From positions 1,604,501 through 1,668,500 of the forward strand of contig NZ_JASERT010000001.1 in NCBI RefSeq assembly GCF_030027245.1: a stretch of DNA of 64,000 nt, written 5' to 3'. How positions within the stretch are numbered: position 1 is the first letter of the stretch; the number at the start of each line of letters is the position of its first letter. The notes under the pieces are model-generated. The model saw only the letters and a program-made list of their open reading frames with translations, searched no databases and had not been told where the DNA came from. This document shows, in pieces, positions 8,769-16,994 of this stretch. The position numbers were made by a program, and so were the translations under genes. This DNA comes from Asticcacaulis sp. EMRT-3 (GTDB taxonomy: Bacteria > Pseudomonadota > Alphaproteobacteria > Caulobacterales > Caulobacteraceae).

Positions 8769-9500
8769 TTAAGCCATAGCCGGCGGCTCAGAGACCATAT
8801 GGTCGCTTAAGATATGGCCGTCTTCCATGTGGATGATGCGGTCGGCATAGGCTTCGAGGCGCGGATCGTGCGTCACCACCACCACAGCGGCGCCGCGTTC
8901 CTTGGCGGCCTGATGCAGCAGCTTGATCACCACCTGACCCGATACCGAATCGAGCGCCGAGGTCGGCTCATCGGCGAAGATCAACGACGGCGACTTGGAC
9001 AGGGCGCGCGCAATGGCCACGCGCTGCTTTTCGCCGCCCGACATTTCCGACGGCCGTAAAGTCAGGCGATGGCCTAAGCCCACCGATTCCAGCACGGCGC
9101 GGGCGCGCAGTTTCGCTTCGCCATGCGGCACCTTGCAATATTTCAGCACCTGCTCAACCTGCTGGGTGGCGTTGAGCGACGGGAACAGGTTGAAGCCCTG
9201 AAAGATGAAGCCGCAGTGATCGAGGCGGAACTTGTCGATCTTGCCGCGCTTCTTCTTCCACAGGTCTTCACCCAGCGCCAGAACGCTGCCCTCATCGGGT
9301 TTCATCAGGCCCGACAGCGCGGCGATCAGGGTCGATTTGCCCGACCCCGACGGCCCCATCACCATCGTCACCTGACCGTGCCAGGCGGTGAAATCGACGT
9401 TTTTCAGCACCTGCTGTTTGGTCTTGCCAATCTTGTAGCTCTTGCCGAGCTGTTTGGCGTCGAGTGCCAGTCTGGGCGCTAATTTGGGTGCATCGCTCAT
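8769..9500 (-). CDS. ABC transporter ATP-binding protein (LolD/MacB/DevA type)
   Basis: 243 residues with Walker A GPSGSGKST, Q-loop FIFQGFNLFPSLN, signature MSGGEKQRV, Walker B LIFADEPTS and H-loop VVVTHD. It belongs by pattern to the small ATPases that power FtsX-type permeases rather than importers. It starts four bases inside the end of the permease gene (ATGA overlap), so the two subunits are probably made in equal amounts. The adaptor follows 37 bp downstream of its stop. Confidence 0.93.
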   Translation of the reverse strand: MSDAPKLAPRLALDAKQLGKSYKIGKTKQQVLKNVDFTAWHGQVTMVMGPSGSGKSTLIAALSGLMKPDEGSVLALGEDLWKKKRGKIDKFRLDHCGFIFQGFNLFPSLNATQQVEQVLKYCKVPHGEAKLRARAVLESVGLGHRLTLRPSEMSGGEKQRVAIARALSKSPSLIFADEPTSALDSVSGQVVIKLLHQAAKERGAAVVVVTHDPRLEAYADRIIHMEDGHILSDHMVSEPPAMA

Positions 9501-10666
9501 CGCAGCAGATCCGCAGGCTGGCTTTTCTTGAGGACGCCGAGCGAGAACAGGCCCGACAGGATGGCGATCAGCAGCAACACCACCGCCACCGGAATATCGA
9601 TATAGAGCGGGAAATCCATCAATATGCCAAAGCTGTGAGCCAGCAACGCCACCCCGCCCACCAGCACCACGGTCAGCCCCAGCCCGGCAATCCCCACCCA
9701 GAAGCTCAGCTCCATGATGATCCAGCGCAGCGAACCCATCGAAACACCCAGCGCGCGCAGGCCCGCAAATTCCTTGATATTGGCCAGGATCGCCGCCTGA
9801 AGCGTCTGCCAGGTGATGACAATGCCGATAAAGATGCCGACCACCACCATGAAGCCGACCAGAATAGAAATCCCGCCCTCTTTCAACATGCCGCTTTCCG
9901 ACACTTTCGACAGGTCTTCGCGCGTCCAGGCCTTATACTGGCCATTGCCCATCTTGTTCAGCTCGGCCACCACCTGTTTGACGCGCGATGGATCCTTGAT
10001 GCTGACCAGCAGCGAGCCGACGCGCGGGCCGTCCTGCACGATGTACAAAAGCTTGGCCGTCTGGCTCGACATGAAGACCATCGAATTGAACATCGACGGA
10101 TAGTCGTTGGTTTCGCCGCGCACATAGACGGTCATGCCGTTCATCTTGGCCTTGTCGCCGATCTTGACGCCCAGCTTGCCCTCGCTCGACTTGTCGATCA
10201 TGATGGCATAGGGCTCAAGGATAGTTTGCAGCATCTGCTCGTTGAAATCGGTCGGCACGGTGAGCGCGCCCGGCGTCGGATCGATGACAATGACCTGGAC
10301 GCCGCCGCTTTTGGCGGGTTGCCCCGGCTTAGGAAAATTCGACCAGCCCGCCCAGCCACCGCCCAGCGGCATGACACTGAGCACATCGGGATGCTGATAG
10401 ATGGTCGGGATAATGCGGCGCGGCAGGCCGTTGGAATTGCCGAACAGGCCCTGAGCCGTCGGCGGCAGCACCATGATCTGGGCCGGTGAACGATCGATGG
10501 TGGCGGTGAACGCCTTGCCGACGCCCAAAAACATGCCGGTCATGGCCAGCACCAGCAATCCGGCGACAGCCAGGGCGATGATGGCGGCAAAATAGCGCCG
10601 CCATTCAAAAATCAGCGTTGATAAGGCTAGTGACACACATCCCCCAGTGGCTGACGCGAAACGCAT
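9497..10666 (-). CDS. ABC transporter permease, FtsX/MacB/DevC family
   Basis: 389 residues: one N-terminal membrane helix (ALAVAGLLVLAMTGMF), a large periplasmic domain of about 230 residues, then three C-terminal helices, including GFMVVVGIFIGIVITWQT and a final VAVVLLLIAILSGLFSLGVL. This is the 1 + 3 helix topology of FtsX-like permeases. The adjacent genes give a tripartite efflux pump of unknown substrate. The first ATG is used here, but it lacks a ribosome site; the GTG ten codons later has GGGGGA close before it, so the start is uncertain. The 98-bp tandem repeat lies upstream. Confidence 0.88.
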   Translation of the reverse strand: MRFASATGGCVSLALSTLIFEWRRYFAAIIALAVAGLLVLAMTGMFLGVGKAFTATIDRSPAQIMVLPPTAQGLFGNSNGLPRRIIPTIYQHPDVLSVMPLGGGWAGWSNFPKPGQPAKSGGVQVIVIDPTPGALTVPTDFNEQMLQTILEPYAIMIDKSSEGKLGVKIGDKAKMNGMTVYVRGETNDYPSMFNSMVFMSSQTAKLLYIVQDGPRVGSLLVSIKDPSRVKQVVAELNKMGNGQYKAWTREDLSKVSESGMLKEGGISILVGFMVVVGIFIGIVITWQTLQAAILANIKEFAGLRALGVSMGSLRWIIMELSFWVGIAGLGLTVVLVGGVALLAHSFGILMDFPLYIDIPVAVVLLLIAILSGLFSLGVLKKSQPADLLR

Positions 10667-10743
10667 CCGCCAACATCTACAGGTTTATTCTAAAGGCCGG
10701 ATTAAATCACCGCAAGGGGCAACACCGTTCACTTTACAGCTAG

Positions 10744-10935
10744 CTACAGCCCACCGGCGCGTAAATGCGCAGCCCTGAGCCAGATCATAGCCGGCAAGCG
10801 AAGCGGGTATCTCTATACCCGCGAGCGCAGACTTGCGCCACCTACAGCCCACCGGCGCGTAAATGCGCAGCCCTGAGCCAGATCATAGCCGGCAAGCGAA
10901 GCGGGTATCGCTTATACCCGCGAGCGCAGAGTGCG
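10744..10935. repeat. Tandem duplication, two copies of a ~98-bp unit
   Basis: The stretch starting CTACAGCCCACCGGCGCG recurs at 10842 with a period of 98. The copies are near-identical for about 70 bases, then differ slightly in the loop of a GCGGGTAT ... ATACCCGC hairpin that each copy ends with. It fills the gap between the exporter operon promoter side and the pgsA 3' end. No ORF explains it. Confidence 0.88.
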
Positions 10936-10959
10936 TATGAGGTGGCCAGGGATGCGCAT

Positions 10960-11580
10960 TTACAGGTCGTCTTTGGCGGCGATGAAGTAAGCCGCGCCCG
11001 TCCAGACCGAGATGATGGCGGCGGCCCAGATCAGCAGATAGGCGGCGGGAAAGACCCATCCCGCCCAGGCGGCGGGCAGGTCGAAGGCCGACCAGCTTTG
11101 CGCCAGCAACAGGCTGCCCAGCGCAATCAACTGCACGGTGGTTTTGATCTTGCCCATGAAGCTGACCGGCACCTGAACGCCTTTTGCACCCGCCGCTTCG
11201 CGCAAGGCGCTGACGGCGAATTCACGAAACAGGATGAAGGCGGCGGGCAGGTCGAAATAGGGATCGCTGGTTTGCAGGGCGAACAGGCCGAGAATCGTGC
11301 CGCACACCAGAATCTTGTCGGCAATCGGATCGAGAATCGCCCCCCAGCGGCTTTCGGCGTGTAATTTGCGCGCCAGCATCCCATCGAACAGGTCGGTAAG
11401 AGCGGCGATGACGAAGATATAAAACCCCCAGCGCTGCATCCCGAACAGCATGTCAGAGGTGGTGTTGAGGAACGGAATCCCGCCCGCCGCCCCGGTCAGG
11501 AGGCAGAACATCACCACCCCGGCGATCAGACGGATCAGGGTGAGGATATTGGGGATCGGGTTGACGGATTCGCCGGTCAT
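10960..11580 (-). CDS. pgsA: CDP-diacylglycerol--glycerol-3-phosphate 3-phosphatidyltransferase
   Basis: Membrane enzyme of acidic phospholipid synthesis, making phosphatidylglycerol phosphate from CDP-diacylglycerol and glycerol-3-phosphate. The 206-residue protein has the CDP-alcohol phosphatidyltransferase motif, D-G-x2-A-R at residues 66-71 and G-x3-D-x3-D at 80-88 (DGMLAR, GAILDPIAD), plus about five membrane segments. The start has no strong alternative. It lies downstream of uvrC on the same strand with a 118-bp gap; the uvrC-pgsA order is common in proteobacteria. Confidence 0.94.
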   Translation of the reverse strand: MTGESVNPIPNILTLIRLIAGVVMFCLLTGAAGGIPFLNTTSDMLFGMQRWGFYIFVIAALTDLFDGMLARKLHAESRWGAILDPIADKILVCGTILGLFALQTSDPYFDLPAAFILFREFAVSALREAAGAKGVQVPVSFMGKIKTTVQLIALGSLLLAQSWSAFDLPAAWAGWVFPAAYLLIWAAAIISVWTGAAYFIAAKDDL

Positions 11581-11698
11581 TGAGTCTGCCTGCTGCTGGG
11601 GGCCTGTTGGCGGCGCATATTAGCCATCTAAACCCGGCGGCCAAGCCTTTTATCCGATTTGGAGTCACGAAAGCGGCACAGCCCCCGCAGCGGCGCGC

Positions 11699-13582
11699 TC
11701 AATCGCCATGAAAGAAGTCATAGATCTTCTGCGCCATCGCCTGCGAAATGCCATCCACCTTGACCATATCCTCGACGCGCGCCTGCGACACCTCTTTGCC
11801 GGAGCCAAAGGCCGCCAGCAGGGCGCGTTTGCGCACGCTGCCGATGCCGTCGATTTCGTCGAGCGGGTTTTTGGTGATGGCGGCGTCGCGCTTCTGTCGG
11901 TTGGCGCCGATGGCGTAGCGGTGGGCCTCGTCGCGCAGGCGTTGCAGATAATAGAGCACCGGCGATTTTGGCTCCATCATGAAGGGCAGCCTTCCAGGCA
12001 TAAAGAAGCGCTCCAGCCCCGCATCACGGTCGGGCCCCTTGGCGACGCCGATCACCGGAATATCGTCAATGCCCAGTTCGCCCATCACGGCCAGCACGGC
12101 GTCAAGCTGGCCCTGCCCGCCATCCACCAGCACCAGATCGGGCCGCCCGAAGCCCTTCTGATCTTCCGGCAGATCCTTTTCGCGGATCAGGCGCATGAAG
12201 CGGCGGCGAAACACCTCGGCCATCATGGCGTAATCATCGCCCGGCACGGTATCGAGATCGCGGATGGTAAATTTGCGGTACTGGCCTTTCAGAAAACCTT
12301 CCGGCCCGGCCACGATCATGCCGCCCACCGCATGGGTGCCGCCGAGGTGCGAATTGTCATAAACCTCGATGCGCGTGGGCGGGTTTTCCAGACCGAAAAC
12401 CTCGGCCACGCCGCGCAGCAGTTTTGACTGCGCGCCCTGTTCGGCCATACGACGACCCAGGGCCGCGCGGGCATTATTGAGCGCGCTTTGCACCACATCA
12501 AACTTGTCGCCGCGCTGCGGTCGCGTCACCGTCACCTTGCGTTCTGCGCGTAAGCCCAGCGCCTCGGCCATCACCTCCGGCTCATGCAGATCATGCGACA
12601 GCAAAACCAGCTTCGGCACCTGACGATCCTGATAAAACTGGCCGAGAAAGGCATCGAGGATAGTGCCTGCATCGTCCTCGGCATCGACGCGCGGGAAATA
12701 GGCGCGGTCGCCCCAGTTCTGACCGGCGCGATAGAAAACCACCTGCACGCAGGCCGCCGCGCCCTCGTTAAACACGGCAAAGACATCGGCCTCTTCGTCG
12801 CGCAGGTCCACCGATGACGACATCGAGACATGGTTAAGCGCCCTGACCCGGTCGCGCAGATGGGCGGCGCGTTCAAAATCCATCTCGTCCGAAGCGGTCA
12901 TCATCTCGGCGGTCAGGCGCTCGATCACACTGCGGCTCTTGCCCTTGAGGAAATCATGGGCCTGCTTCGCCAGCTCCTGATAGTCGTCGAGCGCGATTTC
13001 GCCGGTACAGGGGGCCGAGCAGCGCTTGATCTGATGCAACATGCAGGGCCGGGTGCGCCCGGCATAGACCGCATCTGTGCAGGTGCGCAGCAGGAACGCC
13101 TTTTGCAGCGTGTCGAGCGTGTGATTGACCGCCAGTGTCGAGGCGAACGGGCCGTAATAATCGCCCTTGATGGTGTGCGCGCCGCGATGCTTGGTGATCT
13201 GCGGCGCCTCATGATCCTTGCGCACCAGAATCTCGGCGAACATCTTGTCGTCGCGCAGCAACACATTATAGCGCGGCTTCAAAGCCTTGATCAGACGCGC
13301 TTCCAGCAGCAGGGCCTCGCCCTCGGTCTGGGTGCGCAGCAGAACCATTTCGCGCGTCAAAGCCACCATGCGGGCGATGCGCTGGGTGTGGAAACGGCCT
13401 TGCGCATATTGCAACACGCGCTTTTTCAGCGACTTGGCCTTGCCGACATACAAGACCTCGCCCTCGGCACCCAGCATCCGGTAAACCCCCGGCTTATCGG
13501 GTGCCAGAGCGGCCTCGCGGCGGATCAGGGCCGCGCCGGTCAGAATCGCGTCTGCGGGTTCAACTGTATCGTCCTTATCCAT
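11699..13582 (-). CDS. uvrC: Excinuclease ABC subunit C
   Basis: 627 residues. N-terminal GIY-YIG nuclease domain (PGVYRMLGAEGEVLYVGKAK, residues about 29-48) makes the 3' incision; a UVR motif (EMMTASDEMDFERAAHLRD) follows near residue 220; the central RNase-H-like domain with EVYDNSHLGG and VLVDGGQGQ makes the 5' incision; C-terminal helix-hairpin-helix motifs (IDGIGSVRKRALLAAFGS; KVDGISQAMAQKIYDF) bind DNA. Acts with UvrAB in nucleotide excision repair. I see no GTTC-N7-GTTC box right upstream. Confidence 0.97.
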   Translation of the reverse strand: MDKDDTVEPADAILTGAALIRREAALAPDKPGVYRMLGAEGEVLYVGKAKSLKKRVLQYAQGRFHTQRIARMVALTREMVLLRTQTEGEALLLEARLIKALKPRYNVLLRDDKMFAEILVRKDHEAPQITKHRGAHTIKGDYYGPFASTLAVNHTLDTLQKAFLLRTCTDAVYAGRTRPCMLHQIKRCSAPCTGEIALDDYQELAKQAHDFLKGKSRSVIERLTAEMMTASDEMDFERAAHLRDRVRALNHVSMSSSVDLRDEEADVFAVFNEGAAACVQVVFYRAGQNWGDRAYFPRVDAEDDAGTILDAFLGQFYQDRQVPKLVLLSHDLHEPEVMAEALGLRAERKVTVTRPQRGDKFDVVQSALNNARAALGRRMAEQGAQSKLLRGVAEVFGLENPPTRIEVYDNSHLGGTHAVGGMIVAGPEGFLKGQYRKFTIRDLDTVPGDDYAMMAEVFRRRFMRLIREKDLPEDQKGFGRPDLVLVDGGQGQLDAVLAVMGELGIDDIPVIGVAKGPDRDAGLERFFMPGRLPFMMEPKSPVLYYLQRLRDEAHRYAIGANRQKRDAAITKNPLDEIDGIGSVRKRALLAAFGSGKEVSQARVEDMVKVDGISQAMAQKIYDFFHGD

Positions 13583-13741
13583 ATCCGCCTTTTAGCATGA
13601 CTCGCGGCGCATATATGGCGTCGATACAGCGAATGTCACCTCCACCGCCGCGACGGGCGCAAGGCTTGGTAACATTTAAGCCATCACACGTCCGTGATTG
13701 TGATTTTGCATTTGCGGGCCAATGCCGTAAAGCCTGCCTTC

Positions 13742-14911
13742 ATGTCGTTTTTGTCACTTTTCCCCGCCCTCCTGCATTCCGTCAAGACGCCCGCCCCGGT
13801 CGCGCCCCAAGGCGTCGTTAAACCCAAAGGCGAAATCCGCGCCCTGACGGGCCTGCGCGGCATCGCCGCTCTGTATGTGGTGTTTTTCCACGCCAATGGC
13901 CTGCACGCCTTTCCATCGCTGGTGCGGCCCTTCGTCCATCACGGCTATATGGCGGTCGATCTGTTCTTTTTATTGTCGGGCTTCGTGATGGCCCTGACCT
14001 ATGCCGACATGTTCCGCGACGGTTTCAGCCTCAGCAATTTCAAGACCTTCATCCTGCTGCGGCTGGCGCGCATCTATCCGCTCTATCTGCTCGTTACCCT
14101 GATCACGGCGGTGCTGATCAGCACGGTCTTGTCGTCCACCTATCATTTCGACGATAATGTGCTGCGCGCCCTGCCCTATAATCTGACCCTCACCCATGTC
14201 TGGGGGCTGGCCTATGCCATTGTGCCGCCGTCATGGTCGATCAGCACCGAATGGGCGGCCTATCTGCTGTTTCCGCTCAGCATCATGGTGGCGATGTGGC
14301 TGCCGCGCCGCTATGCGCTGGCGGGCGTGGTCGCGGCCTTCGCCATCCTGGCCTCCGTGGCCTTCGGCCCCTACTGGATGACACGCCACCATCATATGCA
14401 CGGCCAGCTCGATGTCGTGCATTCCTATGCGCCGGGCACCATCCTGCGCTGTTTGGCCTCGTTCTATATCGGTCTTGTCGCCTTTCGTTTCCGTCATCGG
14501 ATTCCCGCCGCCGCCGCCAATGTGGCGATGGCGCTGGCGCTGATTTTGCTGTGTTTCCGCAATACCGACCTGTGGCTGGTGGCGGTGTTCGCCGTGCTGA
14601 TCATGGGCCTGAGCCATGATCAGGGCCCACTGGCGCGCCTGCTGCAAAACCCGGTCATCTACTGGCTGGGGCTTGTTTCCTATGCGCTCTATCTGGTGCA
14701 TGACCTGATCCAGAAGATCATCCTCAAATCCATGCCGGCCTGGGGCGTGGGCGACAGCCTGTCGCGCAGCTCATGGGTGTGGATTTCGATCGCCATCTCG
14801 CTGGCCGTGGCGGCCGTGGCCCATTACGGCTTTGAAAAACCGTCACGGCGCTGGGCGCGCGGCCTGTTCACAAAACGCGACAGCGCCGTCGTGGCCGCAC
14901 CGGCGGAATAG
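13742..14911 (+). CDS. Acyltransferase family 3 membrane protein
   Basis: 389 residues from this ATG. Signature ALTGLRGIAALYVVFFHANG holds the conserved histidine; YMAVDLFFLLSGFVM and SWSISTEWAAYLLFP are the next two family blocks. About ten hydrophobic helices. The frame stays open to a GTG at 13694, but the ATG 48 bases later gives a tidier N-terminus; neither has a clear Shine-Dalgarno. Likely O-acylates an envelope glycan; substrate unknown. It is convergent with the Nudix gene, 1 bp apart. Confidence 0.87.
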   Translation: MSFLSLFPALLHSVKTPAPVAPQGVVKPKGEIRALTGLRGIAALYVVFFHANGLHAFPSLVRPFVHHGYMAVDLFFLLSGFVMALTYADMFRDGFSLSNFKTFILLRLARIYPLYLLVTLITAVLISTVLSSTYHFDDNVLRALPYNLTLTHVWGLAYAIVPPSWSISTEWAAYLLFPLSIMVAMWLPRRYALAGVVAAFAILASVAFGPYWMTRHHHMHGQLDVVHSYAPGTILRCLASFYIGLVAFRFRHRIPAAAANVAMALALILLCFRNTDLWLVAVFAVLIMGLSHDQGPLARLLQNPVIYWLGLVSYALYLVHDLIQKIILKSMPAWGVGDSLSRSSWVWISIAISLAVAAVAHYGFEKPSRRWARGLFTKRDSAVVAAPAE

Positions 14912-14912
14912 A

Positions 14913-15386
14913 TCACCACAGCGGATCGGGCGGAAAGCCCATCAGCGCTTCCTGAATCCGCCTGAGCGAACCGGCATTGATATTGTCGGGCAAGGCATCG
15001 AGCGCGAAAAAATCGACATTCTTGATCTCGGCGTGCGAGGTCATGGCGCAGGCCTCAAAATCATCGACGCGGAACACCAGCACATGATCGCCGGGGAAAA
15101 AGCGCTCATTGGAATGAACTGACAAGAGTTGCGGCAGGCCCACCGGATTGACGCCGGCTTCCTCGCGCAGTTCACGCGCCACGGCCTCATGCGCCGTTTC
15201 GCCCGTATCGACGCCGCCACCGGGCAGCCACCAGCCTTCGAGATAGGTGTGTTCTACCAGCAGAACGCGCTTATCCTTATCGACCACCAGCCCACGCACA
15301 CCTAAGGTCTTGCCGCGCGTCGTGCGCGACCAGGCGAAAAAGAACGGCCTCGAATAGGGCTCGACGATGCGCTTCCAGTCTTCCAT
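14913..15386 (-). CDS. Nudix hydrolase
   Basis: 157 residues. The Nudix box G-x5-E-x7-R-E-x2-E-E-x-G is complete: [18 protein letters not shown] then REEAGV, near residues 79-101. Family enzymes split nucleoside diphosphates linked to another moiety. The preceding sequence [18 protein letters not shown] fits members acting on NDP-sugars or similar, but the substrate cannot be read from sequence. Divergent from the 26-codon ORF across about 140 bp. Confidence 0.9.
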   Translation of the reverse strand: MEDWKRIVEPYSRPFFFAWSRTTRGKTLGVRGLVVDKDKRVLLVEHTYLEGWWLPGGGVDTGETAHEAVARELREEAGVNPVGLPQLLSVHSNERFFPGDHVLVFRVDDFEACAMTSHAEIKNVDFFALDALPDNINAGSLRRIQEALMGFPPDPLW

Positions 15387-15528
15387 GCCGCGATGTTGCC
15401 GGTTTTTTTCAGATAGGCAAGGGCGGAAATTTCAATAATGCTACGCGCCACCTCACCATGCAAAACAGGCTTGCCCCCCGGCCCGGCTGAGTTTAACACC
15501 TAAACACCATCCTTTGCGGAGTCGCTCC

Positions 15529-15609
15529 ATGCTTGCCATCGCTATTTTCGCCGTCTTCCTGATCGTCATCGGCCTGCTCAACGTCGTCGATTTCGGCCGC
15601 GTTGACTAA
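15529..15609 (+). CDS. Putative 26-residue single-pass membrane peptide
   Basis: ATG at 15529 follows a CGGAG site with about seven bases of spacing. The peptide opens MLAIAIFAVFLIVIGLLN, a strong hydrophobic helix, and ends VDFGRVD before TAA. Its last eight bases overlap the TTG start of the SDR gene, which has no ribosome site of its own, so it may act as a leader that couples translation. Too short for ordinary gene finders. Function unknown; evidence is the SD, composition and overlap. Confidence 0.6.
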   Translation: MLAIAIFAVFLIVIGLLNVVDFGRVD

Positions 15610-16363
15610 GACCGCTCCCAAAACGGCTCTCGTTACCGGCGCCGCCAAGCGCATCGGCCGCGCCATCGCCATCGCCCTGGCGCGTGAGGGCTATAATATC
15701 GGCGTCCATTATGGCCGTTCGCGCGACGATGCTTTAGCGCTGGTCGCCGAACTGGAAGCCATCGGTGTGCGCGCCTGCGCCTTACAAGCCGATCTGGCCG
15801 ATGTCGCCACCATCAACCATCTGATCGACGATGCGCGCGCCAGCCTCGGCCCCATCGACGTGCTGGTCAATAATGCTTCGGTCTTTGCCGATGACCGCGC
15901 CCGCAGCCTGACGCTTGAGTCGTGGCGGCTGCATATGGATACCAATCTGCTGGCCCCCGTGCTGCTGGCTCAGGCCTTCGCGGCGCAAGCTAATCTGCGC
16001 GCCGGTGCCTCGATCATCAATCTGATCGACCAGCGCGTGCTGAAACCCTCACCGCCCTTCTTTTCCTATGGGCTGTCGAAAGCTGGCCTGTGGCACGCCA
16101 CGCGCACACTGGCGCAGGCCCTGGCCCCCGCCATCCGCGTCAACGCCATCGGGCCGGGGCCGACGCTCAAATCGATCCACCAGTCCGAACAGGATTTCGA
16201 ACGCGAATCGCGCGCCACCCTGCTGCGCAAGCCCACCTCACCCGAAGAGGTGGCCGAGGCCGCCCTGTTCCTGCTGCGCGCCCCCAGCGTCACCGGCCAG
16301 ATGATCTGCGTCGATTCCGGCCAGCACCTGACCTGGAAGACGGTCGATATGCTGGATTTGTGA
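15602..16363 (+). CDS. Short-chain dehydrogenase/reductase, pteridine-reductase/FolM-like
   Basis: 253 residues with cofactor motif TGAAKRIG (residues 12-19), NNAS, and the catalytic YGLSK (Y-x3-K). The TG-x3-R-x-G variant and the SPPFFSYGLSKAGL context are typical of pteridine reductases and FolM (dihydromonapterin reductase), which use NADPH. The TTG at 15602 is the only start that keeps the Rossmann strand complete; it overlaps the upstream 26-codon ORF. FolM can give some dihydrofolate reductase activity, which is notable because a disrupted folA lies 10 kb away. FolM versus another SDR cannot be settled here. Confidence 0.8.
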   Translation: MTKTAPKTALVTGAAKRIGRAIAIALAREGYNIGVHYGRSRDDALALVAELEAIGVRACALQADLADVATINHLIDDARASLGPIDVLVNNASVFADDRARSLTLESWRLHMDTNLLAPVLLAQAFAAQANLRAGASIINLIDQRVLKPSPPFFSYGLSKAGLWHATRTLAQALAPAIRVNAIGPGPTLKSIHQSEQDFERESRATLLRKPTSPEEVAEAALFLLRAPSVTGQMICVDSGQHLTWKTVDMLDL

Positions 16364-16381
16364 TCCGTATATCGTATGAAA

Positions 16382-16455
16382 GCCCCCTCCGGCTCAGTAT
16401 ATCCTCCCCTGCAAAGCGGGGGAGGTGTCGGCGCGAAGTCGCCGACGGAGGGGGC
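16382..16455. repeat. Interspersed palindromic repeat, family 1, copy C
   Basis: Short form: GCCCCCTCCGGC at the left, TCCTCCCCTGCAAAGCGGGG and GGAGGTGTCGG in the middle, GACGGAGGGGGC at the right. It begins 18 bp after the SDR stop and ends 36 bp from the DUF559 stop. Confidence 0.9.
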
Positions 16456-16491
16456 AAAAAAGACGCCTGGCATTACCCATATGTTCGATCT

Positions 16492-16857
16492 TTAAGGCCT
16501 GCTTTTCAGCTTTTCCCGCACATAACGCACAATCCCCTCACTGACATCATGCGCATCCGCCATAATATCGGCGGCGGCGATCCGCATTGTCTCGATACCC
16601 TGCTGCGCAACCCATTGATCGCGCAGATGATCGCGTTGCGGTCTGTCTTCGCGTTCATGAATTTGCCCGTCCACCTCGATAATCAAACCCGCTTTCGCGC
16701 AGTAAAAATCAGCGATATAGGGGCCAAGCGGATGCTGGCGGCGAAAGGCAAACCCCTCGCGGGAATGCCCTTTCAGGCCGATCCATAACAAGACCTCGGC
16801 ATGGGTCATCTGCCTGCGGAAATGCCGCGCCAGTTTAATTTTCGCACCTTTGCGCAT
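16492..16857 (-). CDS. DUF559 endonuclease-domain protein (Vsr-like fold)
   Basis: 121 residues, the whole being one DUF559 domain: RKGAKIKLARHFRRQMTHAE, LLWIGLKG, FAFRRQHPLGPYIADFYC, LIIEVDGQIHE and a DxxRDQWVAQQGIETMRI block. The acidic residues in YIADFYC and IIEVDG match the E/D-x-D core of restriction-enzyme and Vsr-type nucleases. The gene is alone, sits between two copies of the family-1 repeat, and starts 4 bp from the inner end of copy D; that end reads GGAGGGGGC on the coding strand and is the only Shine-Dalgarno. Biological role is unknown; see findings. Confidence 0.85.
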   Translation of the reverse strand: MRKGAKIKLARHFRRQMTHAEVLLWIGLKGHSREGFAFRRQHPLGPYIADFYCAKAGLIIEVDGQIHEREDRPQRDHLRDQWVAQQGIETMRIAAADIMADAHDVSEGIVRYVREKLKSRP

Positions 16858-16861
16858 AAAT

Positions 16862-16985
16862 GCCCCCTCCGGCTCGACAGGCTCGCCACCTCCCCCGCTT
16901 CGCAGGGGAGGATAAAATGGACTGATCCTCCCCTGTAGCGCCGCGTACGGGGGAGGTGGCGCGGCTTGTCCGCGACGAAGGGGGC
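16862..16985. repeat. Interspersed palindromic repeat, family 1, copy D
   Basis: GCCCCCTCCGGC at the left and GAAGGGGGC at the right; inside are CCACCTCCCCCGCTTCGCAG, GGGGAGGAT, then ATCCTCCCCTG and GGGGGAGGTGG. The left arm doubles as the Shine-Dalgarno of the DUF559 gene on the minus strand. Confidence 0.9.
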
Positions 16986-16994
16986 AAAACCGCC

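Noticed and set aside
13694..13741. Earlier GTG start for the acyltransferase
   Set aside because: Adds 16 polar residues without homologous pattern; ATG 13742 leaves the domain intact.
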